From Pelagimonas sp050633425 (GTDB lineage Bacteria; Pseudomonadota; Alphaproteobacteria; Rhodobacterales; Rhodobacteraceae): a stretch of 64,000 nucleotides of DNA. Of the stretch, positions 17,291 to 26,122 are shown in pieces. Location of the stretch: NCBI RefSeq assembly GCF_050633425.1, contig NZ_JBOEGM010000004.1, forward strand, positions 124,001 to 188,000, written 5' to 3'. Position numbers and translations under genes: made by a program. Each line of letters begins with the position of its first letter. Within the stretch, counting starts at the first letter, position 1. The notes beneath the pieces were generated by a model that was given only the letters and a program-made list of their open reading frames with translations, did not search any database and had not been told where the DNA came from.

Positions 17291-19839
17291 AACCGCTCTA
17301 GCAGCCGGTCCAAATAATCCCGTTCAATTTCAGGGCGCTCTGCCTCGCTTGAACGACGGCGAATTTCGTCCAACAATTCCTCGGCACGGCGATACACATC
17401 TTCACCTTGCAGCAGGCCTTCATCGGTGTCTGCGCGGCCCGAATTGCCCTGGCTCCTGCCAAGAGGATCGCGCTGTTCACCCGGATCACCGCCCTCTGCA
17501 AACCCTTGCTGGCCTTGCTGTTGCGCACGCTGTTCGGCAATTGCTTCACCCAGCGCCCGCATACCATCGCGCAGCGCTTCCATCGCTTCGGATTGCTGAT
17601 CAATGGCTTCAGCCAAATCACCCTCGCGCAGTGCATCTTCGGCCCCGTCCATCGCACGGTCTGCATTTTCCAATGATTGCGCCGACCGCTCTCCGGCCTC
17701 GGTTCCTTGGCCGGGAAGATTGCGCCGCTGTCTGTTGAGTTCGTCGCGCAACGCCTGTTGGCGATCCGCCAATTCCTGTTCCAAGCCTTGCTGGCCTTGG
17801 CCTTGACCTTCGCCACGCTCGCGCGCTTGGCCCTGACCGGGTTGCTGATCGCCCGGCTGACCTTCACCTTGGTCGCCTTGCTCTTGGCCTTGTTGCTGAC
17901 CGTCTTGACGTTGCCCCTGATTGAACTGGTCCTGCAGGTCGCGGAACGCCTCGTCCGACAACTCCTGTTGATCACGAAGCGTATCCGACAGTTCATCCAT
18001 CGCCCGTTCGCCCGGCGATTGTCCGCCTTGGCCTTCGGTGACCTGCATATTCTCCATCATTTCCTGAAGCTGTTGCAGCGCTTCCATCGCCTCGGCCATG
18101 CGACCCTGTTCCATCAGCTCCTGAATGCGATCCATCATGCGCTGCAGATCATCCTGCGACATCTCAATCGTGTTCTCAGGATCACCTTGTTCGCCCGGCT
18201 CTTCATTTTGACGGTTTTGACGGGCCAGCTCGCGCATGTAATCCTGCGTCGCTTCGCGCAATTCTTGCATCAGTTCGGCGATTTCTTGATCCGACGCGCC
18301 ATTCTTCATCGCCTCTTCCAGCCGCTCTTGCGCCCGCTGCAACCGCTCAAGCGCATCTTTCAGATCGCCTTCTTCCAGTTCGACAGCCAACTCCCACAAT
18401 GCCTGCGCCAATTCGTTTTGCGCGTCGTCACTCATCACATCCAGCGCTTCCAGCTTGGCCAGAACCGCGCGAAGCGATCTATGTGCCTCATCTTTGCGAA
18501 ACACGTCATCCGGTCGGTTGGAAATCGCCCGAAGCAATTGCGTGATCACGTCTACATTTTGCCGATTCCACAAAAGTGCCTGACGTTGTTCGATCACAGC
18601 CGCGGCCATCGGATCGAAAAAGCGCCGTCCGGGCAAAGTGATCAGCTCGGGCTGTGTCCGCGCGGTTTGCCCCCGGCCATCGGTGACACTTAGCTCAAGC
18701 CGCACCGGTAAATTGGCCCATGGATGCTGCGAAAAGTTCCCGCCCAGCGCTTCTTTGAAATCTGCGCGACTGCCGGACACGGGCATCGGAAGGGGCACAT
18801 TGATGTCCTCTAACGGCTCTGGGGCCAATGCGCGTCCATACCGGCGGTCCACCTCGTCCAAAGCCAGCACAATGCGGGCCTGCCCGGCTTCGACGCCAAA
18901 GTCATCCAAAACCGCAAACGGAATCTGCGCGGCACCATCATAGGCAACTTCAATCTCGCCATCGCGGGTGATCAGGGGCGGCGTGTCCGCAACCATGGCA
19001 ACCTGCCAAGCGCGGCCATTTGGCCCTTCGATTGCCAACCGGCCAGCTTGAGCCACTTCAAAATCATGTGCGGTGTCCTTGGCCTCTTCGACGGTCAAAA
19101 TGCGCCCAGACACCGTTTCAGCGACCGACAAGGCCCCCACTTCGCCATACATGCGTAGCGTCACCGAAGCCCCTTCGTGCACCTCTAGGTTTTCTGCTGT
19201 AATATCATTGAGATAAACCGTCGGAAGACGTGTATATCCGGGCGGGGACACCCAGCCTTCCCAGCTGGGCCCTTGCGCCAATTCCGGCCCGCCAACGCCC
19301 ATATTGGTCACCGATTGCACCCGCACAAACGACCCAAACAAAAACGCCACAGACAATGCCAGCACCGCCACAAACCGCAACGCATAGGGATCGGCCCTGG
19401 CCACACGCAAATCGGGGTCAACCGCTTTGGCGTCTTTCAATCTGTCGCGCATCCGGCTTTGGTGCGCCGTCCAAACCGCCATCGACGCTGCATCGCCGGG
19501 CCCAATCGCCGGGCTGTCCATCGCCGCTTGGATCGGATTGCCTTTTAACGAACGATCCAGCCGCAACACCGCGTCATCCTGTGACGGCCAATGAAACCGG
19601 CGAAGCCCACGCGCACAGGCCCACAGCGTCAAGCCAATCAGCACAACAGCGCCCGCCCAAACCCATTCAACCGCAACCAAATCCTGCAGTCCGAGCATCA
19701 AAATCGCCAGCGCAACAAACAGCACCGACCAAAGCGGCCACCACGCGCTCACGATCCGTTCGGCCACAAGCCCGGCGTGTGTGAGCGCCAAAGGCCAGCG
19801 AATCCTGCGCTTTAAATCTGTATCAAACTTCGCGGCCAT
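17287..19839 (-). CDS. TIGR02302 (DUF4175) family membrane protein
   Basis: An 850-aa alphaproteobacterial protein of unknown function. Two hydrophobic segments lie at about residues 30-75 and another near 155-172; a periplasmic-type domain follows. From about residue 560 the chain becomes Gln/Gly/Glu-rich and low complexity, with long helical segments (LQQLQEMMENMQ, repeated QGQ/GEG). The organisation matches TIGR02302, commonly found beside lysA and argH in this group. It is downstream of, and divergently placed to, no regulator; lysA lies 47 bp away on the same strand. Confidence 0.88.
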   Translation of the reverse strand: MAAKFDTDLKRRIRWPLALTHAGLVAERIVSAWWPLWSVLFVALAILMLGLQDLVAVEWVWAGAVVLIGLTLWACARGLRRFHWPSQDDAVLRLDRSLKGNPIQAAMDSPAIGPGDAASMAVWTAHQSRMRDRLKDAKAVDPDLRVARADPYALRFVAVLALSVAFLFGSFVRVQSVTNMGVGGPELAQGPSWEGWVSPPGYTRLPTVYLNDITAENLEVHEGASVTLRMYGEVGALSVAETVSGRILTVEEAKDTAHDFEVAQAGRLAIEGPNGRAWQVAMVADTPPLITRDGEIEVAYDGAAQIPFAVLDDFGVEAGQARIVLALDEVDRRYGRALAPEPLEDINVPLPMPVSGSRADFKEALGGNFSQHPWANLPVRLELSVTDGRGQTARTQPELITLPGRRFFDPMAAAVIEQRQALLWNRQNVDVITQLLRAISNRPDDVFRKDEAHRSLRAVLAKLEALDVMSDDAQNELAQALWELAVELEEGDLKDALERLQRAQERLEEAMKNGASDQEIAELMQELREATQDYMRELARQNRQNEEPGEQGDPENTIEMSQDDLQRMMDRIQELMEQGRMAEAMEALQQLQEMMENMQVTEGQGGQSPGERAMDELSDTLRDQQELSDEAFRDLQDQFNQGQRQDGQQQGQEQGDQGEGQPGDQQPGQGQARERGEGQGQGQQGLEQELADRQQALRDELNRQRRNLPGQGTEAGERSAQSLENADRAMDGAEDALREGDLAEAIDQQSEAMEALRDGMRALGEAIAEQRAQQQGQQGFAEGGDPGEQRDPLGRSQGNSGRADTDEGLLQGEDVYRRAEELLDEIRRRSSEAERPEIERDYLDRLLERF

Positions 19840-19886
19840 ATCGTCCTCGCAGGCGTCATATCAGACAGGCATGCGAGGAGAATGCC

Positions 19887-21152
19887 TCACAACCATTCAG
19901 GAATGGTATCGCGATTTATCATTTCGTCAAAGGTCGGGCGTGGGCGAATAACCGCGAATTGATCGCCATTGACCAAAACTTCGGGGATAAGCGGCCGTGT
20001 ATTGTATTCACTGGCCATCACCGCCCCATATGCGCCGGCACTGCGAAATGCGACCAAGTCGCCGGCAACAAGCGGCGGCATCTGGCGTTGCTTGGCAAAT
20101 GTGTCACCACTTTCGCAAACAGGTCCAACAATATCATAGGGTTGTGGTTCAAGCCCAACCTGAGGCTCCACCACCGGAATAATGTCATGATAGGCTTCAT
20201 ACATGGCCGGGCGGATCAAATCGTTCATCGCCCCGTCCAGAATCAAGAAATCGCGCCCTTCACCGTTTTTCAGATAAATCACTTTGGTGACCAAAATTCC
20301 GGCATTGCCTGCGATCAAACGCCCCGGTTCAATCTCGATCTCACAGCCCAAATGGCCAACCGTGCGCTGAATCAGCTTGCCATAATCGGTCGGAAGAGGC
20401 GGCGCTTCGTTGCTGCGCGCATAAGGAATCCCCAATCCCCCCCCCAGATCAAGCCGCGTGATCTCATGTCCATCGGCCCGAAGCGCCTCCGTCAGATCGG
20501 CCACCTTGGCATAGGCCAATTCAAACGGTTCCAACTGCGTCAGCTGGCTGCCGATATGCACATCAATGCCAACCACTTTGATGCCCGGCAACGCCGCCGC
20601 CTGCGCATAGACGTCGCGGGCTCGGGCAATCGGAATGCCGAATTTATTCTCACTTTTGCCGGTCGCAATTTTGGCGTGGGTTTTGGCATCCACATCCGGG
20701 TTGACCCGAATGGCGATCTTGGCTTCGACACCCATCGCTGTTGCCATCTGCGAAATCGCAGCCATCTCTGGTTCGCTCTCGACATTAAACTGCCTGATCT
20801 GCGCCGCCAGAGCCGCCCGAATTTCATCTGCTGTTTTACCGACACCAGAAAAGACAATCCGCTCACCGGGAACGCCCGCCGCCAAGGCCCGCGCCAACTC
20901 CCCGCCCGAAACCACATCCATACCGGCACCTTCTGCGGCCAATGTCCGCAAAATCGCTTGGTTGCTGGCGGCTTTCATCGCATAGCAAACAAGATGCGGC
21001 CCCCAATCAAGCGCCTCATCAAACAGGTGGAAATGTCGGGTCAGAGTCGCTGTCGAATACAGGTAAAACGGCGTGCCCACTTGCGCGGCAATTTCCTTGA
21101 CCGGCACATCCTCGGCCCACAACGCCCCTTCGCGATAAAGAAAATGATCCAC
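19887..21152 (-). CDS. lysA: Diaminopimelate decarboxylase
   Basis: A PLP enzyme that decarboxylates meso-diaminopimelate to L-lysine, the last step of lysine synthesis. It has 421 aa, the normal size. The PLP lysine is in CYAMKAASNQAIL; GSQL, the glycine loop DLGGGLGIPY, EPGRLIAGNAG and GPVCESGDTF are all present. The start is GTG (MDHFLYREG), with CAGGAG 7 bases upstream. The upstream argH-lptM operon has its own terminator, so lysA probably has a separate promoter in the 110-bp spacer. Confidence 0.97.
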   Translation of the reverse strand: MDHFLYREGALWAEDVPVKEIAAQVGTPFYLYSTATLTRHFHLFDEALDWGPHLVCYAMKAASNQAILRTLAAEGAGMDVVSGGELARALAAGVPGERIVFSGVGKTADEIRAALAAQIRQFNVESEPEMAAISQMATAMGVEAKIAIRVNPDVDAKTHAKIATGKSENKFGIPIARARDVYAQAAALPGIKVVGIDVHIGSQLTQLEPFELAYAKVADLTEALRADGHEITRLDLGGGLGIPYARSNEAPPLPTDYGKLIQRTVGHLGCEIEIEPGRLIAGNAGILVTKVIYLKNGEGRDFLILDGAMNDLIRPAMYEAYHDIIPVVEPQVGLEPQPYDIVGPVCESGDTFAKQRQMPPLVAGDLVAFRSAGAYGAVMASEYNTRPLIPEVLVNGDQFAVIRPRPTFDEMINRDTIPEWL

Positions 21153-21263
21153 GCCCGTCTCCTGTCCTGCAGCCGTTCCCGCTTAGCGCATCCCAAAAGG
21201 TGAAAAAACCCTTGGTTTTCTTCTTTCCGAAAATATCCCCGCGGCAGGCTCCGACCGTAACGC

Positions 21264-21293
21264 AAAAGCCCCGGCTCACTAGGAACCGGGGCT
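21264..21293 (-). terminator. Intrinsic terminator after argH-lptM
   Basis: On the minus strand the arms AGCCCCGG (complement of 21286-21293) and CCGGGGCT (complement of 21267-21274) form a perfect 8-bp GC-rich stem, followed by TTTT. It lies 20 bases past the lptM stop and separates this operon from lysA. Confidence 0.85.
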
Positions 21294-21312
21294 ACTCACT
21301 TTTTTGGCAATC

Positions 21313-21420
21313 TTACTGGGTTGTGTCTTCGCCCGGTCGTATCGGCGCGCCATCTGCGCCACATCCGGCGAGGCTGCAGGCCGACAGGGCCAACAGCGCC
21401 ACAATCATTACTGTCTTCAT
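21313..21420 (-). CDS. lptM: LptM-type small lipoprotein between argH and lysA
   Basis: A 35-aa lipoprotein precursor: MKTVMIVALLALSACSLAG then CGADGAPIRPG. The LAGC lipobox followed by GxxGxPxxP matches the LPAM_2/LptM (formerly YifL) pattern, which in E. coli helps LptD oxidation and assembly of the LPS translocon. Its ATG overlaps the argH stop (ATGA), with GGAGG ahead, so it is co-translated with argH. This argH - small lipoprotein - lysA order is common in alphaproteobacteria. The family call rests on a short motif. Confidence 0.82.
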   Translation of the reverse strand: MKTVMIVALLALSACSLAGCGADGAPIRPGEDTTQ

Positions 21421-22808
21421 TTAAGCACCTCCTTCCAGCGGGTCACTTGTTCGCGCACCCGCGCTGGGGCTGTGCCACCATAACTCATCCGCGAAGCAAC
21501 CGATTTATGCACCGTCAGAACGTCAAAAATCCCGTCGGTGATCGCCGAATTTTCCGCCTGCATGTCTTCGAGGCTAAGGTCCGGCAGGTCGCAGCCTTTG
21601 GATTCAGCCAAGGCGACAAGCGCGCCCGTCACATGGTGCGCATCCCGAAAGGGTAGCCCAGTTTCGCGTACCAGCCAATCGGCAAGATCCGTCGCGGTTG
21701 AGAATCCCGCCGATGCCGCCCCTTCAAGTGAGGCGCGGTTGCCGGTCATATCCTTGACCATGCCTTCCATCGCCGCCAAGGCCAGCATCCAGTTGTCCGC
21801 CGCGTCAAAGACCTGCTCTTTGTCTTCCTGCATGTCCTTGGAATAGGCCAGCGGAAGGCCCTTCATCACCATCATCAGCGCAACATTGGCCCCGAAGATC
21901 CGCCCAATCTTCGCGCGGATCAGTTCCGCCGCATCGGGGTTTTTCTTTTGTGGCATGATGCTTGACCCGGTGCTGAACCGGTCCGACAAGGTGACAAAGC
22001 GGAACTGCGCGCTTGACCAGATCACCAATTCCTCAGCGAAGCGGCTCAGGTGCATGGCCGAAATCGACGCCACCGATAGGAATTCAATCGCGAAATCCCG
22101 CGCCGAAACCGCATCCAATGAATTGGCCATCGGACGATCAAAGCCCAGCGCCTCCGCCGTCATATGTCGATCAATCGGGAAACCAGTGCCCGCAAGCGCC
22201 GCCGCCCCCAAAGGCGATTCGTTCATACGTTTGCGGGCATCGCGCACGCGGGAAAGATCGCGCGCGAACATCTCAACATAGGCCATCATGTGATGCCCCC
22301 ATGTCACCGGCTGCGCGGTTTGCAGGTGGGTAAAGCCCGGCATCACCCAGTCCGCCCCCGCCTCAGCCTGATCCACCAGCGCGGAAATCAGGGCGAGCAG
22401 ACCCTTTTCCGCCGCATCCAGTTGATCCCGCACCCAAAGGCGGAAATCTGTCGCAACCTGATCATTTCGCGAACGTCCAGTGTGCAAACGCCCCGCCGGT
22501 TCGCCAATCAGCACCTTCAAACGCGCTTCGACGTTCATATGAATGTCTTCAAGCGCGGTTGAAAATTCAAACGTTCCGTTCTCGATCTCTGACAAGACCG
22601 TGAGCAAGCCTTCCCGAATGGCCTTTGCATCGCTATCACTAATAATGCCTTGCGCGGCCAACATGGCGGCGTGGGCCCTTGAACCGGCGATATCCTGTGC
22701 CGCCATCCGCTGATCGTATCCGATCGAGGCGTTGATCGCCTCCATGATCGCATCCGGCCCGGCGGCAAAGCGGCCGCCCCACATCTGGTTTGAGGAAGTA
22801 TCCGACAT
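21417..22808 (-). CDS. argH: Argininosuccinate lyase
   Basis: Splits argininosuccinate into arginine and fumarate, the last step of arginine synthesis. It has 463 aa from MSDTSSNQMWGGRF, which is the conserved family N-terminus; the longer reading frame upstream is not similar to anything. The superfamily signature is intact (GSSIMPQKKNPDAAEL), as are HTGRSRNDQV and TFLQTAQP-like GFTHLQTAQPV. It overlaps lptM by 4 bp. Its start is only 21 bp from the divergent TlpA-like gene. Confidence 0.97.
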   Translation of the reverse strand: MSDTSSNQMWGGRFAAGPDAIMEAINASIGYDQRMAAQDIAGSRAHAAMLAAQGIISDSDAKAIREGLLTVLSEIENGTFEFSTALEDIHMNVEARLKVLIGEPAGRLHTGRSRNDQVATDFRLWVRDQLDAAEKGLLALISALVDQAEAGADWVMPGFTHLQTAQPVTWGHHMMAYVEMFARDLSRVRDARKRMNESPLGAAALAGTGFPIDRHMTAEALGFDRPMANSLDAVSARDFAIEFLSVASISAMHLSRFAEELVIWSSAQFRFVTLSDRFSTGSSIMPQKKNPDAAELIRAKIGRIFGANVALMMVMKGLPLAYSKDMQEDKEQVFDAADNWMLALAAMEGMVKDMTGNRASLEGAASAGFSTATDLADWLVRETGLPFRDAHHVTGALVALAESKGCDLPDLSLEDMQAENSAITDGIFDVLTVHKSVASRMSYGGTAPARVREQVTRWKEVLK

Positions 22809-22829
22809 GAGCTGTCCTTCGGAGGAAAT

Positions 22830-23390
22830 ATGAAAAATCTGGGTCTTGCGTTGCTGTATACTGCGACGATGGCGCTTGCAAATCCTGGCTTCGCTGATGT
22901 GGCGGCTGCGACCGCCGCGCGGACCGGCGATATGAAGAAATTGATCCTTCATTCCGAGCCAAAAACCCGCGAGATGGCCGACTTTATGACCTTTGAAGGG
23001 GAACCATTGAACCTATCCGATTGGCAGGGAAAATGGCTTGTGGTGAATTTCTGGGCCACATGGTGCGCACCCTGTCGCAAGGAAATGCCCATGCTCTCCG
23101 AGCTTCAGACCGAAATGGGCAGCGATACATTTGAGGTCATCACCATCGCGACCTCGCGCAATCCACCCCCGGCGATGAAGGCCTTCTTTGAGGATATCGG
23201 CGTCACCAACCTGCCGCTGCACCGCGATCCGAAATCGAAATTGTCGCGCGGCATGGGGGTTTTAGGCCTGCCTGCGACGGTCATTCTTGACCCAGATGGC
23301 AACGAAGTTGGCCGCATGACAGGCGATGCCGATTGGTCGTCTAACAGCGCCAAAGCCGTGTTGGCGGCGCTGATGGGGCCCGCAGAATAG
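22830..23390 (+). CDS. TlpA-like thioredoxin family protein
   Basis: A 186-aa periplasmic thiol-disulfide protein. It has an N-terminal signal sequence (MKNLGLALLYTATMALANPGFA) and a thioredoxin fold with redox motif WCAPC in FWATWCAPCRKEMPML and cis-Pro in GLPATVILDPDG. Relatives supply reductant for cytochrome c or copper-centre maturation. GGAGGAAAT precedes the ATG. It diverges from argH with a 21-bp gap, so their promoters must overlap coding sequence. Confidence 0.92.
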   Translation: MKNLGLALLYTATMALANPGFADVAAATAARTGDMKKLILHSEPKTREMADFMTFEGEPLNLSDWQGKWLVVNFWATWCAPCRKEMPMLSELQTEMGSDTFEVITIATSRNPPPAMKAFFEDIGVTNLPLHRDPKSKLSRGMGVLGLPATVILDPDGNEVGRMTGDADWSSNSAKAVLAALMGPAE

Positions 23391-23428
23391 ACCCGCTGGG
23401 CATACGACCTAGAAACTCTATCTTCAAA

Positions 23429-23468
23429 CCCGTCCCGGAACACCCGTTTAAAATGGGTGACGGGACGG
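23429..23468. terminator. Nested inverted repeat between convergent genes
   Basis: Outer arms CCCGTC (23429-23434) and GACGGG (23459-23464), or alternatively CCGTCCC and GGGACGG, enclose CACCC/GGGTG (23441-23445, 23455-23459). The spot lies between the convergent tlpA-like gene and the small basic-protein gene. It is a plausible bidirectional terminator, though T-runs are short. Confidence 0.45.
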
Positions 23469-23478
23469 CTTTGACATA

Positions 23479-23625
23479 TCACGATTTATTCTTGGCTTTC
23501 TTGCCGGCTTGAACAGGCCGATCGGCGTGTTTGCCGCCTGAACTGTTGAACGCTTGATACCAAGCCGGCTTTTGCGCTGGGTTCGCACCGGCGCGTTTTA
23601 CCTTGGGTTTCTTCGATTTGGGCAT
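23479..23625 (-). CDS. Small basic protein of unknown function
   Basis: A 48-aa Lys-rich protein (start MPKSKKPKVKRAGANPAQKP, end GKKAKNKS). AAAGGA lies 8 bases before the ATG. The sequence reads like a real, probably cytoplasmic nucleic-acid- or ribosome-associated small protein with a central PAWYQAFNSSGGKH, but I know no family name for it. It is too short for most gene finders' default cut-off. Confidence 0.6.
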   Translation of the reverse strand: MPKSKKPKVKRAGANPAQKPAWYQAFNSSGGKHADRPVQAGKKAKNKS

Positions 23626-23744
23626 TGTCCGTCCTTTTCAATTCCGCACAGACATAGAAGGAACACCTCGGGATTGATACAGCTACCTTTTCACCGGGAA
23701 GGTCGCCGAGCAATGCAGGCCATTTTGCAGGGCCGAAAACACGA

Positions 23745-23768
23745 CGGGGTGACCCGATGGCCACCCCG
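23745..23768. terminator. GC-rich hairpin downstream of the small secreted-protein gene
   Basis: Arms CGGGGTG (23745-23751) and CACCCCG (23762-23768) are perfectly complementary around a 10-nt loop. On the minus strand it lies beyond the GA tract after the 78-aa gene and is followed by TCGTGTTTT; on the plus strand TTTCTCT follows. It is possibly the terminator of the 78-aa gene. Confidence 0.45.
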
Positions 23769-23773
23769 TTTCT

Positions 23774-24048
<275 letters not shown>

Positions 24049-24387
24049 TCGTGCAACTTTCGATCATGGGCCCCCACCCAATGGTTAATAGAATTGGGCG
24101 AAACTGCGGCGCAGCGCAACGGTTTTTTGCCACATTCGCCCTATTGAACACTCGACCCAAAACAATCAGACGCTTCGATTGAACTTGTTTGCCAACGGGC
24201 AACAATCACTCCGCAATTTTCGCCCATTTTCAAGCCTTTGGCTCGAATCACGCCCCGGATTCGTGCGAAAACCCAGATCAGGCCGACCAAATCGAGCACC
24301 CTCGTCACCGTTGCCGACACGTTCCTGACGCCACGACCTCTTTGACAGCCGCCTCCAAGCCCAAGACACTCCTCTCAAGGAGGACCC
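24049..24387. other. Intergenic region without a recognised gene
   Basis: A 339-bp spacer between divergent small genes. An imperfect inverted repeat (attgggcgaa at 24087-24096, ttcgccctat at about 24135-24144) is the only structure noticed. It must hold the promoters for both flanking genes. I see no RNA gene and no convincing additional ORF. Confidence 0.6.
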
Positions 24388-24780
24388 ATGCCGCTCACCA
24401 TTCTCATCGCTCTTGTCGTCATCGGCATCGCAGGCATTGCGGTGCTGACTTACTGGCTTGGCCTGTCGCGCCCGAAAACCTTTGCCAGCGACAGTGATGT
24501 TCGCGCGGCGTGGTTCCGCGAATTCTCGGACATACCCGTCACGCATGTCACCCTGTGCCAATCCGGCAATGGCGCGCTTGTCCAAACGCCCAACGGCCCC
24601 GGCCTCGTTTGGGCGATGGGCGTTGACAGCACCGCGCGTTTTTTGACCGGCGCGTCGCTCAGTGCGACCGACACCGGCATGCGTATTGATCTTCCCGATT
24701 ACAGCGCCCCGCATGTCACCCTACGCCTGACACCCACCGAAATCACCCAATGGACAGGCCAAATCGGAGCCGCAATATGA
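24388..24780 (+). CDS. Single-pass membrane protein of unknown function
   Basis: A 130-aa protein with one N-terminal transmembrane helix (MPLTILIALVVIGIAGIAVLTYWLGL) and a roughly 100-residue soluble domain (VTHVTLCQSGNGALVQTPNGPGLVW). A strong ribosome binding site (AAGGAGGACCC) supports the start. Its TGA overlaps the ATG of the sterol-desaturase-family gene (ATGA), so the two are co-translated and probably act together. No family is recognised. Confidence 0.8.
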   Translation: MPLTILIALVVIGIAGIAVLTYWLGLSRPKTFASDSDVRAAWFREFSDIPVTHVTLCQSGNGALVQTPNGPGLVWAMGVDSTARFLTGASLSATDTGMRIDLPDYSAPHVTLRLTPTEITQWTGQIGAAI

Positions 24781-25703
24781 GCGATCTTAGGTATCCTGAC
24801 GTAGTGCAACTTGCCGTGCCGTTCTTTATCGCCGCGATTCTGGCCGAGTTGCTCTGGATCCACACCCAAAAGCGCGGCGGCCGCTATGAAACCCGTGATG
24901 CGGTCACATCGCTGATTATGGGGGCTGGCAATGTGGCCTCTGGCATCGCGCTTGGCTTTATTGCGTGGGGGTTCTTTACGGTTCTGTGGGAGATCACCCC
25001 CCTCAACCTTGGTAGCTCCCTTGCCGTGCTCATCCTCTGCTTTGTTCTGGACGACCTGCGCTATTATTGGGTGCATCGGTTTGGTCATCGGGTTCGCTGG
25101 GTCTGGGCCAGCCATGTGAACCACCACTCCAGCCAGCATTACAACCTCACCACGGCGCTGCGCCAAACATGGACCTATACGTTTACCTTTATGATGGTGG
25201 TGCGCGCGCCGCTGATCCTGATCGGGTTTCACCCGGCCATGGTGCTATTCTGCGGCGGGTTGAACCTTGTCTATCAATTCTGGATTCACACCGAAGCCAT
25301 CGGCAAAATGCCCCGCTGGTTTGAAACCATCATGAATACGCCCAGCCATCACCGCGTTCATCATGGTCGCAATCCGCGCTATCTCGACTGCAACTATGCC
25401 GGTGTCTTTATTATATGGGACAAGATGTTTGGCACCTTTGTCCCCGAACAAGACGATGAAAAGGTCGATTACGGCCTTGTGCATAACCTCGGCACCTTTA
25501 ACCCGATCCGCGTGGCGTTTCACGAATGGGTCGGCATTTGGAAGGATGTGACCCAACCCGGCATCACATGGTATGATCGTTGGATGTATTGCGTCGCGCC
25601 CCCCGGCTGGTCCCATGACGGGTCACGCGACACATCTGAGGCGATCAAAGCCAAGCATCTGGCAAAACACCCTCAAGACGGCGGAACGGCAGGGTTTTCG
25701 TGA
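24777..25703 (+). CDS. Sterol desaturase / fatty acid hydroxylase family membrane enzyme
   Basis: A 308-aa integral membrane di-iron oxygenase-type protein. The three His clusters are intact: HRFGH, HVNHH and HRVHH (in TPSHHRVHHGRN). Bacterial members act on ornithine lipids, carotenoids or other lipids; the substrate cannot be told here. The start is chosen at MSDLRYPD, which overlaps the upstream stop by 4 bp; the longer reading lacks support. Confidence 0.92.
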   Translation: MSDLRYPDVVQLAVPFFIAAILAELLWIHTQKRGGRYETRDAVTSLIMGAGNVASGIALGFIAWGFFTVLWEITPLNLGSSLAVLILCFVLDDLRYYWVHRFGHRVRWVWASHVNHHSSQHYNLTTALRQTWTYTFTFMMVVRAPLILIGFHPAMVLFCGGLNLVYQFWIHTEAIGKMPRWFETIMNTPSHHRVHHGRNPRYLDCNYAGVFIIWDKMFGTFVPEQDDEKVDYGLVHNLGTFNPIRVAFHEWVGIWKDVTQPGITWYDRWMYCVAPPGWSHDGSRDTSEAIKAKHLAKHPQDGGTAGFS

Positions 25704-25718
25704 CACCGGGAAGGTAAA

Positions 25719-25925
25719 ATGGACTACGATCTTTGTCTGCGTTCGGCGTTACTAGACTTAGAAAGCTGGGCTATTGTCCTGACCGGGTTTACAGTTTCCG
25801 TCTTTTTGATGCGATTTGAGAAGAGGGCTTTTGCTGTCACCTGCTTTCTCACCACTCTCGTGCTGGCAACAAGTTGGGCCTATTTTTACTATGAACTGAA
25901 CTGCGTCGAACACCGCTACTCTTGA
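25719..25925 (+). CDS. Small membrane protein, unknown function
   Basis: A 68-aa ORF with two hydrophobic stretches (SWAIVLTGFTVSVFLMRF and AFAVTCFLTTLVLATSWAYFYY), 15 bp after the desaturase-family gene and preceded by GGGAAGG. It is plausibly the last gene of that operon. No similarity is recognised. Confidence 0.5.
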   Translation: MDYDLCLRSALLDLESWAIVLTGFTVSVFLMRFEKRAFAVTCFLTTLVLATSWAYFYYELNCVEHRYS

Positions 25926-26122
25926 AGAGGCAGACACCCCCCCTGAACGCCCAGAATTATCATCGGTAAGGCATTCCTGTCTTCCGCCCGTTAACTAATT
26001 GAGGCACGATCCACTCTAGGCGGCTCTTGCGAATTATTCGCAACAGAACCCTTGTAACGAACCCGTGATGATCCCATATTGATTGTATACCAATGAATAC
26101 ACAACCAGTCCGATAGGAAACC

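Noticed and set aside
17677..18693. 338-aa Leu/Phe-rich plus-strand frame opposite the TIGR02302 gene
   Set aside because: It mirrors the Gln/Glu/Gly-rich low-complexity region and is not a membrane protein gene.
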